A program made the translations under genes and the position numbers. From NCBI GenBank assembly GCA_905221605.1, contig CAJNDS010002199.1, forward strand, positions 135,001 to 199,000: a stretch of 64,000 bases of DNA, read 5' to 3'. Each line of letters starts with the position of its first letter. Within the stretch, counting starts at the first letter, position 1. The notes beneath the pieces were generated by a model, which searched no databases, was not told where the DNA came from, and was given only the letters and a program-made list of their open reading frames with translations. The DNA is from Symbiodinium natans. Taxonomy: Eukaryota; Sar; Dinophyceae; Suessiales; Symbiodiniaceae. Positions 32,301-48,420 of this stretch are shown one piece after another.

Positions 32301-35300
32301 AACAAATCGTACTTTTCCCCATCTTTGATAATCAAGCACAAGTTGTTGGCAACAAATCGTACACCTTGCCATGCCTCGCAGAAATACCGACCCACCGAAG
32401 GCCACACAATTATGTAAACAATACAAACTTCTTCAAGATCGAGGAATCTCCAATCCTGTACACTCGACCCACCGAAGACCTTACAACTATGTAAACGACC
32501 CAAGTTTACTCAAGATCTATCTTCGATCTCTAACATTTAGGGTTTAGGGTTTAGGGTGTCCGGATTAGGCTTGTTTTGGTCACCGACACTGACTACTTTA
32601 CTAAATGTGCCGCCCGGTTTGGGTCAACCAAAGTGCCGTTTTTTGCAAGTGCTTCACGGTTTAGGGTTTAGGCCTGTTTTTTCGGTTTAGGGTTTAGGAT
32701 TTAGAGGGCTTAGTTTAGGGTTTCAAATAATCAAGCGCACATAGGTGGCAACAAATGGTACTTCTTCCCATCTTTGACAATCAAGCACAAACTGCTGGCA
32801 ACAAATCATACTTCTTCCCATCTTGACAATCAAGCACAGATTGTTGTCAACAAATCGTACTTCTTCCCTTTTGTGTCAATCAAGCACAAATTGCTGGCAA
32901 CAAATCGTACCGACCCACCGAAGACCTTACGATTAAGTAAACAATACAAATTTCTTCAAGATCGATCTATCTCCAATCCTTTACCCTCGACCCACTGAAG
33001 ACCTTACAACTATGTCAACGATCCAAGTTTCCCCAAGATCTATCTTCGATTGTTAAACTAAGGGTTTAGGGTGTCGGGTTTAAGCTTGTTTTGGTCACCG
33101 ACACTGACTACTTTACTAAATGTGTCGCCCGGTTTGGGTCAACCAAACTGCCTATTGATTTTGCAAATGCTTCGAGTTTTTAGGCTTTATATAGGCCTGT
33201 TTTTTCGGTTTAGGGTTTAGGGTTTAGGGGGCTCAGTTTAGGGTTTCGAGTTTTAGAACTTAGGGTTTAGGGCCCAGGGCCCATTCTATTAAACACCAAT
33301 TGGTGGCAACAAATCGTACTTCTTCCCATCTTTGACAATCAAGCACAAATTGCTGGCAACAAATCATACTTCTTCCCATCTTTGATCATCAAGCACAAAT
33401 AGGTGGCAACAAATCGTACTTCTACCCATCTTTGATAGTCAAGCACACAAAGGTGGCAACAAATCATGCTTCTTCCCATCTTTGACAATCAAGCACAATT
33501 TGCTGGCAACAAATCGTTCATCTTGCCATGCCTCACATAGATACCGACCCACCGAAGGCCATACAACTAAATAAACAATACAAATTTCTTCAAGATCGAT
33601 CTATCTCCAACCCTGTACACTCGACCCACCGAAGACCTTACAACTATGTAAACGACCCAAGCTTCCTCAAGATCTATCTTCGATCTCTAAAAGTTAAGGT
33701 TTAGGGTTTAGGGTGTCGGGTTTAGGCTTGTTTTGGTCACCGACACTGACTACTTTACTAAATGTGTCGCCCGGTTTGGGTCAACCAAACTGACTATTTT
33801 TTGCAAATGCTTCACGGTTTAGGGTTTAGGCCTGTTTTTTCGTTTCAGGGATTAGGGTTTAGGGCGCTTAGTGTAGGGTTTCAAGCTTTTAGAATTCAGG
33901 ATTTAGGGCCCAGGGTATTAAACACCAATTGGTGGCAACAAATCGTACTTGTCGTCATCTTTGATGATCAAGCACACAAAGGTGGCAACAAATCGTACTT
34001 CTTCCCATCTTTGACAACCAAGCACAAATTGGTGGCAACAAATCGTACTTCTTCCCATCTTTGATGATCAAGTATACATTGCTGGCAACAAGTCGTACTT
34101 TTGACCGTCTTTGATCATGAAGCACACATTGGTGGGAACAAATCGTACTTCTTCCCATCTTTGACAATCAAGCACAACTTGCTGGCAACAAATCGTACTT
34201 CTCCCCATCTTTGACAATCAAGCACAAACTGCTGGCAACAAATCGTACTTCTTACCATCTTTGATTTTCAAGCACACATTGGTGGCAACAAATCGTACTT
34301 CTTCCCATCTTTGACAATCAAGCACAATTTTCTGGCAACAAATCGTACACCTTGCTTGCCATGCCTCGCATAGATACCGACCCACCGAAGGCCATACAAC
34401 TAAGTAAACAAGACAAATTTCTTCAAGATCGATCTATCTCCAACCCTTTTCCCTCGACCCACCGAAGACCTTGCAACTACGTAAACGACCCAAGTTTCCT
34501 CAGTATTTATCTTCGATCTTTAAATTCAGGGTTAGGGTTTAGGGTGTCGGGTTTAGGCTTGCTTTGGTCACCGACACTGACTACTTTACTAAAGTGTCGC
34601 CCGGCTCGGGTCAACCAAACGGTTGAGGGTTTAGAGATTAGGGGGCTTAGTTTAGGGTTTCAAGTTTTTTTGAACTCAGGGTTTAGGGCCCAGGCTATTT
34701 AACACCAATTGGTGGCATGAGGTCGTACTTCTTCCCATCTCTGATAATCAAGCACGCAAAGGTGGCAACAAATCATACTTCTTCCCATCTTTGACAATCA
34801 AGCACAAATTGGTGGCAACAAATCGTACTTCTTCCCATCTTTGAGAATCAAGCACAAATTGCTGGCAACAAAACATACTTCTCCCCATCTTTCATTATCA
34901 AGCACACAAAGGGGGCAACATATCATACTTCTTCCCATCTTTGACAATCAAGCACAAATTGGTGGCAACAAATCGTACTTCTTCCCATCTTTGACAATCA
35001 AGCACAAATTGTTGGCAACAAATCGTATTTCTTACCATCTTCGATCATCAAGCACACATTTGGCGGCAACAACCCGTACTTCTTCCCATCTTTGATAATC
35101 AAGTACACAAAGGTGGCAACAAATCATACTTCTTCCCATCTATCTCCAATCCTATACACTCGACTCACCGAAGACCTTACAGCTAGTAAACGACCCAAGC
35201 TTCCTCAAGATTTATCTTCGATCTTTAAATTGAGGATTTATGGTTTAGGGTGTCGGGTTTAGGCTTGCTTTGGTCACCGACACTGACTACTTTGCCAAAT

Positions 35301-38009
35301 GTGTCGCCCGATTTGGATCAAACAAACTGGATTTTTTTGCAAATGCTTCACAGTCTAGGGCATAGGCCTGTTTTTTTGGTTTGAGTTTAGGGCTTAGGGG
35401 CTTAGTTTAGGGTTTTAAGTTTTTAGAATTCAGGGTTTAGGGGCCGGGGCATTAAACACGAATTGGTGGCAACAAATCGTACTTCTTCTCATCTTTGATA
35501 ATCAAGCCCACAAAGGACGCAACAAATCATACTTCTTCCCATCTTTGACAATCAAGCACAAATTGATGGCAACAAATCGTAATCAAGCACACATTGGCGG
35601 CAACAACCCGTGCTTCTTGCCATCTTTGATCATCAAGCACACAAAGATGGCAACAAATCGTACTTCTTCCCATGTTTGATAATCAAGCACAAATTGCCGA
35701 CAACGAATCGTACTTCTTGCCGTCTTTGATCATCAAGCACACAAAGATGGCAACAAATCGTACTTCTTCCCATGTTTGATAATCAAGCACACAAAGGTGG
35801 CAACAAATCATACTTCTTCCCATCTTTGACAATCAAGCACAATTTGCTGGCAACAAATCTTACTTCTTGCCATCTTTGATAATCAAGCACAAATTGCTGG
35901 CAACAAATCGTACTTCTTACCGTCTTTGATTGTCAAGCACACATTCGTGGCAACAAATCGTACTTCTTCCCATCTTTGACAATCAAGCACAATTGGCCCA
36001 CCGAAGGCCTTACAATTAAGTAAACAATACAAATTTCTTCAAGATCGATCTATCTCCAATCCTTTACCCTCGACCCGCCGAAGACCTTACAACTATGTAA
36101 ACGGCCCAAGTTTCCTCAAGATTTTTCTTCGATCTTTAATTTCAGGATTTATGGTTTAGGGTGTCGGGTTTAGGCTTGTTTTTGTCACCGACACTGACTA
36201 CTCTACTGAATATGTCGCCCGGTTTGGGTCAACCAAACTGACTATTCTTTGCAAATGCTTCACAGTTTAGGCCTGTTTTTCGGTTTAGGGTTTAGGGTTT
36301 AGGGGGCTTAGTTTCGGGTTCAAGTTTTTAGAATTCAGGATTTAGGGTCCAGGAACTTAAACAGCAATTGGCGGCAACAAATCGTACTTCTTCCCAATTT
36401 TGACAATCAAGCCCAAATTGCTGGCAACAAATCGAACTTCTTCCCATCTTTGACAATCAAGCACAAATTGCTGGCAACAAATCGTACTTCTTACCGTCTT
36501 TGACAATCCAGCACAAATTTCTGGCAACAAATCGTACACCTTGCCACGCCTCGCATAGATACCGACCCACCGAAGGCCATACAATGAAGTAATCAAGACA
36601 AATTTCTTCAAGATCGACCTATCTCCAATCCTTTACCCTCGACCCACCGAAGACCTTACAATTACGTTCACGACTCAAATTTCCTCAAGATCTATCTTCG
36701 ATCTGTAATTTCAGAATTTCTGGTTTAGGGTGTCGGGTTTAGGCTTGCTTTGGTCACCGACACTGACTACTTTACTAAATGTGTCGCCCGATTTGGATCA
36801 AACAAACTGGATTTTTTTTTTCAAACGCTTCACGGTTTGGGGTTTAGGCATGTTTTTTCGGTTTAGGGTTTAGAATTTAGGGGACATAGTTTAGGGTTTC
36901 AAGTTTTTGGAATTCAGGGTTTAGGGCCCAGGCTATTAAACACAGATTCTTGTCAACAAATCGCACTTCTTGCCATTTTTGACAATCAAGCACAAATTGA
37001 TGGCAACAAATCGTACTTCTTACCATCTTTGATCATCAAGCACACATTGGTGGCAACAGGTCGTACTTCTTCACATCTTTCATTATCAAGCACACAAAGG
37101 GGGCAACATATCATACTTCTTCCCATCTTTGACAATCAAGCACAAATTGGTGGCAACAAATCGTACTTCTTCCCATCTTTGACAATCAAGCACAAATTGT
37201 TGGCAACAAATCGTATTTCTTACCATCTTCGATCATCAAGCACACATTGGCGGCAACAACCCGTACTTCTTCCCATCTTTGATAATCAAGCACACAAAGG
37301 TGGCAACAAATCATACTTCTTCCCATCTATCTCCAATCCTATACACTCGACTCACCGAAGACCTTACAACTAGTAAACGACCCAAGCTTCCTCAAGATTT
37401 ATCTTCGATCTTTAAATTCAGGATTTATGGTTTAGGGTGTCGGGTTTAGGCTTGCTTTGGTCACCGACACTGACTACTTTACCAAATGTGTCGCCCGATT
37501 TGGATCAAACAAACTGGATTTTTTTGCAAATGCTTCACAGTTTAGGGTTTAGGCCTGTTTTTTTGGTTTGAGTTTAGGGTTTAGGGGCTTAGTTTAGGGT
37601 TTTAAGTTTTTAGAATTCAGGGTTTAGGGCCCAGGGTATTAAACACGAATTGGTGGCAACAAATCGTACTTCTTACCATCTTTGATGATCAAGCACACAA
37701 AGGAGGCATCAAATCATACTTCTTCCCATCTTTGACCATCAAGCACAAATTGCTGGCAACAAATCGTAATCAAGCACACATTGGCGGCAACAACCCGTAC
37801 TTCTTGCCATCTTTGATCATCAAGCGCACAAAGATGGCAACAAATCGTACTTCTTCCCATGTTTGATAATCAAGCACAAATTACTGGCAACAAATCGTAC
37901 ACCCTGCCATGCCTCGCATAGATACCGGCCCACCGAAGGCCTTACAATTAAGTAAACAATACAAATTTCTTCAAGATCGATCTATCTCCAATCCTTTACC
38001 CTCGACCCG

Positions 38010-41000
38010 CCGAAGACCTTACAACTATGTAAAAGGCCCAAGATTCCTCGAGATTTATCTTCGATCTTTAATTTCAGGATTTATAGTTTAGGGTGTCGGG
38101 TTTAGGCTTGTTTTTGTCACCGACACTGACTACTCTACTGAATGTGTCGCCCGGTTTGGGTCTTGGTTCTCAGGCTATTAAACACCAATTTGTGGCATTA
38201 GGTCGTACTTCTTCCCAGCACAATTAATCAAGCACACAAAGGTGGCACCAAATCATATTTCTTCCCATCTTTGACAATCAAGCACAATGTGCTGGTCTTT
38301 GATCATCAAGCACACATTGGTGGCAACAAATCATACTTCTTCCCATCTTTGATCATCAAGCACAATTTGCTGGCAACAAATTGTACTTCTTACCATCTTT
38401 GATCATCAAGCACACATTGGTGGCAACAAGTCGTACTTCTCCCCATCTTTAATTATCAAGCACACATTGGTGGCAACAAATCGCACTGCTTCTTATCTTT
38501 GACAATCAAGCACAAATTGCTGGCAACAAATCGTACGCCTTCCACCGAAGACCTTACAACTACGTAAACGACCCAAGTTTCCTCAAGATCTATCTTCGAT
38601 CTTGAAGATTTCGGGCTTAGGGTTTAGGTGTCGGGTTTAGGCTTGTTCTGGTCACCGACACTGACCCGGTTTGGGTCAACCAAACTGACTATTTTATGCA
38701 AACGCTTCACGGTTTAGGGTTTAGGCCTGTTTTTTGGGTTTAGGGTTAGGGTTTAGGGGGCTTAGTTTAGGGTTTCAAGTTTTTAGAATTCAGGGTTTAG
38801 GGCCCAGGGTATTAAACACCAATGGATGGCAACAAATCGTACTTCTCTCCTTATCTTTGAAAATCAAGCACACATTCGTGGCAACAAATCGCACTTCTTC
38901 CCATCTTTGACAACCAAGCACAAATTGCTGGCAACAAATCTTACTTCTTTCCATCTTTGACAATCAAGCACAATTTGCTGGCAACAAATCGTGCACCTTG
39001 CCATGCCTCGCATAGATACCGACCCAGCGAAGGCCATACAATTAAGTAAACAAGACAAATTTCTTCAAGATCGATCTATCTCCAATCCTTTACCCTCGAC
39101 CCACCGAAGACCTTAAGTTTCCTCAAGACCTATCTTCGATCTCTAAAATTTAGGGTTTAGGGTTTAGGGTGTCGGGTTTAGGCTTGCATTGGTCACCAAC
39201 ACTGACTACTTTACTAAATGTGTCGCCCGGTTTGGGTCAACCAAACTGACAATTTTTTGCAAATGCTTCACGGTTTAGGGCTTAGGCCTGTTTTTTTCGG
39301 TTTAGGGCTTAGGGGGCTTAGTTTAGGGTTTCAAGATTTTAGAACTCAGGGTTTAGGGCCCAGGCTATTAAACACCACTTGGTTGCAACAAATCGTACTT
39401 CTTCCCATCTTTGGTCATCAAGCACAAATTGCTGGCAACAAATCGTACTTCTTACCATCTTTGGTCATCAAGCACACATTGGTGGCAACAAATCATACTT
39501 CTTCCCATCTTTGACAATCAAGCACAATGCGCTGGCAACAAATGGTACTTCTTCCCATCTTTGATAATCAAATACAAATTGCTGGCAATAAATCGCATTT
39601 CTTCCCATCTTGACAAGCAAGCACAGATTGCTGGCAACAAATCGTACTTCTTCCCTTTTTTGTCAATCAAGCACAAATTGCTGGCATAAAATCGGACCGA
39701 CCCACCGAAGGCCTTACGATTAAGTAAACAATACAAATTTCTTCAAGATCGATCTATCTCCAATCCTTTCCCTCGACCCACCGAAGACCTTACAGCTATG
39801 TAAACGATCCAAGTTTTCTCAAGATCTATCTTCGATTTTTAAAATTTAGGGTTTAGGGTGTCGGGTTTAGGCTTGTTTTGGTCACCAACACTGACTACTT
39901 TACTAAATGTGTCGCCCGGTTTGGGTCAACCAGACTGACTATTTTACGCAAACGCTTCACGGTTTAGGGTTTAGGCCTGTTTTTTGGGTTTAGGGTTTAG
40001 GGGGCTTAGTTTAGGGTTTCAAGTTTTTAGAACTCAGGGTTTAGGGCCCATTCTAATAAACACCCATTGGTGGCAACAAATCGCACTTCTTCCCATTTTT
40101 GACAATCAAGCACAAATTGCTGGCAACAATACTTCTTCCCATCTTTGGTCATCAAGCACAAATTGCTGGCAACAAATCGTTCTTCTACCCATCTTTGATG
40201 ATCAAGCACACAAAGGAGGCAACAAATCATACTTCTTCCCATCTTTGGCAATCAAGAACAATTTGCTGGCAACAAATCGTACACCTTGCCATGCTTCGCA
40301 TAGATACCGACCCACCGAAGGCCATACAACTAAGTAAACAATGCAAATTTCTTCAAGATCGATCTATCTCCAATCCTTTCCCTCGACCCACCGAAGACCT
40401 TACAACTATGTAAACGACCCAAGCTTCCTCAAGATCTATCTTCCATCTCTAAAACTTAAAGTTTAGGGTTTAGGGTGTCGGGTTTAGGCTTGTTTTGGTC
40501 ACCGACACTGACTACTTTATTGAATGTGTGGCCCGGTTTGGGTCAACCAAGCTGACTATTTTTTGCAAATGCTTCACGGTTTAGGGTTTAGGCCTGATTT
40601 TTGATTTACGGATTAGGGTCTAGGGGACTAGTTCAGGGCTTCAAGCTTTTAGAATTCAGGGTTTAGGGCCGAGGGAATTAAACACCAACTGGTGGCAACA
40701 AATCGTACTTCTCCTCATCTTTGATGATCAGGCGCACAAAGGTGGCAAGAAATCGTACTTCTTTCCATCTTTGACAATCAAGCACAAATTGGTGGCAACA
40801 AATCGTACTTCTTCCCATCTTTGATGATCAAGTTCAAATTGATGGCAACAAATCGTACTTCTTCCCATCTTTGATCATCAAGCACACATTGGTGGCAACA
40901 AATCGTACTTCTTACCATCTTTGATAATCAAGCATACAAAGGTGGCAACAAATCGTACTTCTTACCATCCTTGATCATCAAGCACAATTTGCTGGCAACA

Positions 41001-43220
41001 AGTCGTACTTCTCCCCATCTTTGATTATCAAGCACACATTGGTGGCAACAAATCGTACTTCTCCCCATCTTTGATTATCAAGCACACGTTGGCGGCAACA
41101 AATCGTACTTCTTCCCATCTTTGACAATCAAGCAGAATTTTCTGGCAACAAATCGTACACCTTGCCATGCCTCGCATAGATACCGACCCACCGAAGGCCA
41201 TACAACTAAGTAAACAAGACAAATTTCTTCAAGATCGATCTATCTCCAATCCTGTACACTCGACCCACAGAAACCTTACAACTACGTAAACGACCCAAGT
41301 TTCCTCAGTATGTATCTTCGATCTTTAAACTCAGGGTTTAGGGTTTAGGGTGTCGGGTTTTGCTTTGGTCACCGACACTGACTACTTTACTAAAGTGTCG
41401 CCCGGCTTGGGTCAACCAAACTGACAATTTTTTGCAAATGCTTCACGGTTTAGGGTTTAGGCCTGTTTTTGCGTTTTAGGGTTAGGGTTTAGGGGGCATA
41501 GTTTAGGGTTGCAAGTTTTTAGAATTCAGGGTTTAGGGCCCAGGGTATTAAATACCAATGGATGGCAACAAATCGTACTTCTCTCCATCTTTGAAAATCA
41601 AGCACACATTCGTGGCAACAAATCGCACTTCTTCCCATCTTTGACAAACAAGCGCAAATTGCTGGTTCGTACTTCTTCCCACCTTTGAAAATCAAGCACA
41701 AATTGCCGGCAACAAATCGTACACCTTGCCATACCTCGCACAGATACCGACCCACCGAAGGCCATTTAATTATGTAAACAAGACAAATTTCTTCAAGATC
41801 GATCTATCTCCAATCCTGTACCCTCGGCCCACCGAAGACCTTACAACTACGTGAACAACTCAAGTTTCCTCAAGATCTATCTTCGATCTCTAAAATTTAG
41901 GGTTTAGGGTTTAGGGTGTCGGGTTTAGGCTTGTTTTGGTCACCAACACTGACTACTTTACTAAATGTGTCGCCCGGTTTGGGTCAACCAAACTGACTGC
42001 AAATGCTTCACGGTTTAGGGTTTAGGCCTGTTTTTTGGGTTTAGGGTTAGGGTTTAGGGGGCTTAGTTTAGGGTTTCAAGTTTTTAGAATTCAGGGTTTA
42101 GGGCCCAGGGTATTAAACACCAATTGGTGGCAACAAATCGTACTTCTTCCCATTTTTGACAATCAAGCACAAACTGCTGGCAACAAATCGTACTTCTTAC
42201 CATCTTTGATCATCAAGCACACATTGGTGGCAACAGGTCGTACTTCTTCCCATCTTTGACAATCAAGCACAAATTGCTGGCAACAAATCGTGCACCTTGC
42301 CATGCCTCGCATAGATACCGGCCCACCGAAGGCCATACAGTTAAGTAAACAAGGCAAATTTCTTCAAGATCGATCTATCTCCAATCCTTTACCCTCGACC
42401 GAAGACCTTACAACTACGTGAACAACTCAAGTTTCCTCAAGATCTATCTTCGATCTCTAAAATTTAGGGTTTAAGGTTTAGGGTGTCGGGTTTAGGCTTG
42501 TTTTGGTCACCGACACTGACTACTTTACTAAATGTGTCGCTGGGTCAACCAAACTGACAATTTTTTGCAAATGCTTCACGCTTTAGGGTTTAGGCCTGTT
42601 TTTTTCGGTTTAGGGTTTAGGGTTTAGGGGGCTTAGTTTAGGGTTTCAAGCTTTGAAAATTCAGGGTTTAGGGCCCAGGGTATTAAACACCAATTAGTGG
42701 CAACAAATCGTACTTCCCCCCATCTTTGATATTCAAGCACATATAGGTGGCAACAAATCATACTTCTTCCCATCTTTGACAATCAAGCACAAATTGGTGG
42801 CAACAAATCGTACTTCTTCCCATCTTTGATAACCAAGCACAAATTGCTGGCAACAAACCGTACTTCTTACCATCTTTGATCTTCAGGAACATTTGGGGGC
42901 AACAAATCATACTTCTTCCCATCTTTGATCAAGCACAAATTGCTGGCAACAAATCGTACTTCTTTCCATCTTTGATCATCAAGCACACATTGGTGGCAAC
43001 AAATCGTACTTCTCCCCATCTTTGAAAATCAAGCACACATTGGTGGCAATAAATCGCACTTCTTCCCATCTTTGACAATCAAGCACAAATTGCTGGCAAC
43101 AAATCGTACACCTTGCCATGCCTCGCATAGACACCGACCCACCGAAGGCCTTACAATTAAGTAAACAAGACAAATTTCTTCAAGATCGATCTATCTCCAA
43201 CCCTTTTCCCTCGACCCACC
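38010..43220. repeat. 5.2-kb satellite super-unit, copy A
   Basis: Matches 43220-48420 at an offset of ~5,201 (small indels), with only scattered differences. For example, segments starting 39218, 39984, 41028 and 42035 recur at 44419, 45185, 46229 and 47236. Confidence 0.85.
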
Positions 43221-46200
43221 GAAGACCTTACAACTATGTAAAAGGCCCAAGATTCCTCAAGATTTATCTTCGATCTTTAATTTCAGGATTTATAGTTTAG
43301 GGTGTCGGGTTTAGGCTTGTTTTTGTCACCGACACTGACTACTCTACTGAATGTGTCGCCCGGTTTGGGTCTTGGTTCTCAGGCTATTAAACACCAATTT
43401 GTGGCATTAGGTCGTACTTCTTCCCAGCACAATTAATCAAGCACACAAAGGTGGCACCAAATCATATTTCTTCCCATCTTTGACAATCAAGCACAATGTG
43501 CTGGTCTTTGATCATCAAGCACACATTGGTGGCAACAAATCATACTTCTTCCCATCTTTGATCATCAAGCACAATTTGCTGGCAACAAATTGTACTTCTT
43601 ACCATCTTTGATCATCAAGCACACATTGGTGGCAACAAGTCGTACTTCTCCCCATCTTTAATTATCAAGCACACATTGGTGGCAACAAATCGCACTGCTT
43701 CTTATCTTTGACAATCAAGCACAAATTGCTGGCAACAAATCGTACGCCTTCCACCGAAGACCTTACAACTACGTAAACGACCCAAGTTTCCTCAAGATCT
43801 ATCTTCGATCTTGAAGATTTCGGGCTTAGGGTTTAGGTGTCGGGTTTAGGCTTGTTCTGGTCACCGACACTGACCCGGTTTGGGTCAACCAAACTGACTA
43901 TTTTATGCAAACGCTTCACGGTTTAGGGTTTAGGCCTGTTTTTTGGGTTTAGGGTTAGGGTTTAGGGGGCTTAGTTTAGGGTTTCAAGTTTTTAGAATTC
44001 AGGGTTTAGGGCCCAGGGTATTAAACACCAATGGATGGCAACAAATCGTACTTCTCTCCTTATCTTTGAAAATCAAGCACACATTCGTGGCAACAAATCG
44101 CACTTCTTCCCATCTTTGACAACCAAGCACAAATTGCTGGCAACAAATCTTACTTCTTTCCATCTTTGACAATCAAGCACAATTTGCTGGCAACAAATCG
44201 TGCACCTTGCCATGCCTCGCATAGATACCGACCCAGCGAAGGCCATACAATTAAGTAAACAAGACAAATTTCTTCAAGATCGATCTATCTCCAATCCTTT
44301 ACCCTCGACCCACCGAAGACCTTAAGTTTCCTCAAGACCTATCTTCGATCTCGAAAATTTAGGGTTTAGGGTTTAGGGTGTCGGGTTTAGGCTTGCATTG
44401 GTCACCAACACTGACTAAATGTGTCGCCCGGTTTGGGTCAACCAAACTGACAATTTTTTGCAAATGCTTCACGGTTTAGGGCTTAGGCCTGTTTTTTTCG
44501 GTTTAGGGTTTAGGGGGCTTAGTTTAGGGTTTCAAGATTTTAGAACTCAGGGTTTAGGGCCCAGGCTATTAAACGCCACTTGGTTGCAACAAATCGTACT
44601 TCTTCCCATCTTTGGTCATCAAGCACAAATTGCTGGCAACAAATCGTACTTCTTACCATCTTTGGTCATCAAGCACACATTGGTGGCAACAAATCACACT
44701 TCTTCCCATCTTTGACAATCAAGCACAATGCGCTGGCAACAAATGGTACTTCTTCCCATCTTTGATAATCAAATACAAATTGCTGGCAATAAATCGCATT
44801 TCTTCCCATCTTGACAAGCAAGCACAGATTGCTGGCAACAAATCGTACTTCTTCCCTTTTTTGTCAATCAAGCACAAATTGCTGGCATAAAATCGGACCG
44901 ACCCACCGAAGGCCTTACGATTAAGTAAACAATACAAATTTCTTCAAGATCGATCTATCTCCAATCCTTTCCCTCGACCCACCGAAGACCTTACAGCTAT
45001 GTAAACGATCCAAGTTTTCTCAAGATCTATCTTCGATTCTTAAAATTTAGGGTTCAGGGTGTCGGGTTTAGGCTTGTTTTGGTCACCAACACTGACTACT
45101 TTACTAAATGTGTCGCCCGGTTTGGGTCAACCAGACTGACTATTTTACGCAAACGCTTCACGGTTTAGGGTTTAGGCCTGTTTTTTGGGTTTAGGGTTTA
45201 GGGGGCTTAGTTTAGGGTTTCAAGTTTTTAGAACTCAGGGTTTAGGGCCCATTCTAATAAACACCCATTGGTGGCAACAAATCGCACTTCTTCCCATTTT
45301 TGACAATCAAGCACAAATTGCTGGCAACAATACTTCTTCCCATCTTTGGTCATCAAGCACAAATTGCTGGCAACAAATCGTTCTTCTACCCATCTTTGAT
45401 GATCAAGCACACAAAGGAGGCAACAAATCATACTTCTTCCCATCTTTGGCAATCAAGAACAATTTGCTGGCAACAAATCGTACACCTTGCCATGCTTCGC
45501 ATAGATACCGACCCACCGAAGGCCATACAACTAAGTAAACAATGCAAATTTCTTCAAGATCGATCTATCTCCAATCCTTTCCCTCGACCCACCGAAGACC
45601 TTACAACTATGTAAACGACCCAAGCTTCCTCAAGATCTATCTTCCATCTCTAAAACTTAAAGTTTAGGGTTTAGGGTGTCGGGTTTAGGCTTGTTTTGGT
45701 CACCGACACTGACTACTTTATTGAATGTGTGGCCCGGTTTGGGTCAACCAAGCTGACTATTTTTTGCAAATGCTTCACGGTTTAGGGTTTAGGCCTGATT
45801 TTTGATTTACGGATTAGGGTCTAGGGGACTAGTTCAGGGCTTCAAGCTTTTAGAATTCAGGGTTTAGGGCCGAGGGAATTAAACACCAACTGGTGGCAAC
45901 AAATCGTACTTCTCCTCATCTTTGATGATCAGGCGCACAAAGGTGGCAAGAAATCGTACTTCTTTCCATCTTTGACAATCAAGCACAAATTGGTGGCAAC
46001 AAATCGTACTTCTTCCCATCTTTGATGATCAAGTTCAAATTGATGGCAACAAATCGTACTTCTTCCCATCTTTGATCATCAAGCACACATTGGTGGCAAC
46101 AAATCGTACTTCTTACCATCTTTGATAATCAAGCATACAAAGGTGGCAACAAATCGTACTTCTTACCATCCTTGATCATCAAGCACAATTTGCTGGCAAC

Positions 46201-48420
46201 AAGTCGTACTTCTCCCCATCTTTGATTATCAAGCACACATTGGTGGCAACAAATCGTACTTCTCCCCATCTTTGATTATCAAGCACACGTTGGCGGCAAC
46301 AAATCGTACTTCTTCCCATCTTTGACAATCAAGCAGAATTTTCTGGCAACAAATCGTACACCTTGCCATGCCTCGCATAGATACCGACCCACCGAAGGCC
46401 ATACAACTAAGTAAACAAGACAAATTTCTTCAAGATCGATCTATCTCCAATCCTGTACACTCGACCCACAGAAACCTTACAACTACGTAAACGACCCAAG
46501 TTTCCTCAGTATGTATCTTCGATCTTTAAACTCAGGGTTTAGGGTTTAGGGTGTCGGGTTTTGCTTTGGTCACCGACACTGACTACTTTACTAAAGTGTC
46601 GCCCGGCTTGGGTCAACCAAACTGACAATTTTTTGCAAATGCTTCACGGTTTAGGGTTTAGGCCTGTTTTTGCTTTTTAGGGTTAGGGTTTAGGGGGCAT
46701 AGTTTAGGGTTGCAAGTTTTTAGAATTCAGGGTTTAGGGCCCAGGGTATTAAATACCAATGGATGGCAACAAATCGTACTTCTCTCCATCTTTGAAAATC
46801 AAGCACACATTCGTGGCAACAAATCGCACTTCTTCCCATCTTTGACAAACAAGCGCAAATTGCTGGTTCGTACTTCTTCCCACCTTTGAAAATCAAGCAC
46901 AAATTGCCGGCAACAAATCGTACACCTTGCCATACCTCGCACAGATACCGACCCACCGAAGGCCATTTAATTATGTAAACAAGACAAATTTCTTCAAGAT
47001 CGATCTATCTCCAATCCTGTACCCTCGGCCCACCGAAGACCTTACAACTACGTGAACAACTCAAGTTTCCTCAAGATCTATCTTCGATCTCTAAAATTTA
47101 GGGTTTAGGGTTTAGGGTGTCGGGTTTAGGCTTGTTTTGGTCACCAACACTGACTACTTTACTAAATGTGTCGCCCGGTTTGGGTCAACCAAACTGACTG
47201 CAAATGCTTCACGGTTTAGGGTTTAGGCCTGTTTTTTGGGTTTAGGGTTAGGGTTTAGGGGGCTTAGTTTAGGGTTTCAAGTTTTTAGAATTCAGGGTTT
47301 AGGGCCCAGGGTATTAAACACCAATTGGTGGCAACAAATCGTACTTCTTCCCATTTTTGACAATCAAGCACAAACTGCTGGCAACAAATCGTACTTCTTA
47401 CCATCTTTGATCATCAAGCACACATTGGTGGCAACAGGTCGTACTTCTTCCCATCTTTGACAATCAAGCACAAATTGCTGGCAACAAATCGTGCACCTTG
47501 CCATGCCTCGCATAGATACCGGCCCACCGAAGGCCATACAGTTAAGTAAACAAGGCAAATTTCTTCAAGATCGATCTATCTCCAATCCTTTACCCTCGAC
47601 CGAAGACCTTACAACTACGTGAACAACTCAAGTTTCCTCAAGATCTATCTTCGATCTCTAAAATTTAGGGTTTAAGGTTTAGGGTGTCGGGTTTAGGCTT
47701 GTTTTGGTCACCGACACTGACTACTTTACTAAATGTGTCGCTGGGTCAACCAAACTGACAATTTTTTGCAAATGCTTCACGCTTTAGGGTTTAGGCCTGT
47801 TTTTTTCGGTTTAGGGTTTAGGGTTTAGGGGGCTTAGTTTAGGGTTTCAAGCTTTTAAAATTCAGGGTTTAGGGCCCAGGGTATTAAACACCAATTAGTG
47901 GCAACAAATCGTACTTCCCCCCATCTTTGATATTCAAGCACATAAAGGTGGCAACAAATCATACTTCTTCCCATCTTTGACAATCAAGCACAAATTGGTG
48001 GCAACAAATCGTACTTCTTGCCATCTTTGATAATCAAGCACAAATTGCTGGCAACAAACCGTACTTCTTACCATCTTTGATCTTCAGGAACATTTGGGGG
48101 CAACAAATCATACTTCTTCCCATCTTTGATCAAGCACAAATTGCTGGCAACAAATCGTACTTCTTTCCATCTTTGATCATCAAGCACACATTGGTGGCAA
48201 CAAATCGTACTTCTCCCCATCTTTGAAAATCAAGCACACATTGGTGGCAATAAATCGCACTTCTTCCCATCTTTGACAATCAAGCACAAATTGCTGGCAA
48301 CAAATCGTACACCTTGCCATGCCTCGCATAGACACCGACCCACCGAAGGCCTTACAATTAAGTAAACAAGACAAATTTCTTCAAGATCGATCTATCTCCC
48401 AACCCTTTTCCCTCGACCCA
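43220..48420. repeat. 5.2-kb satellite super-unit, copy B
   Basis: Tandem partner of 38010-43220. One visible difference is loss of CTACTTTA near 44417. It runs directly into sequence matching 34440 onward, which begins the 14-kb repeat. Confidence 0.85.
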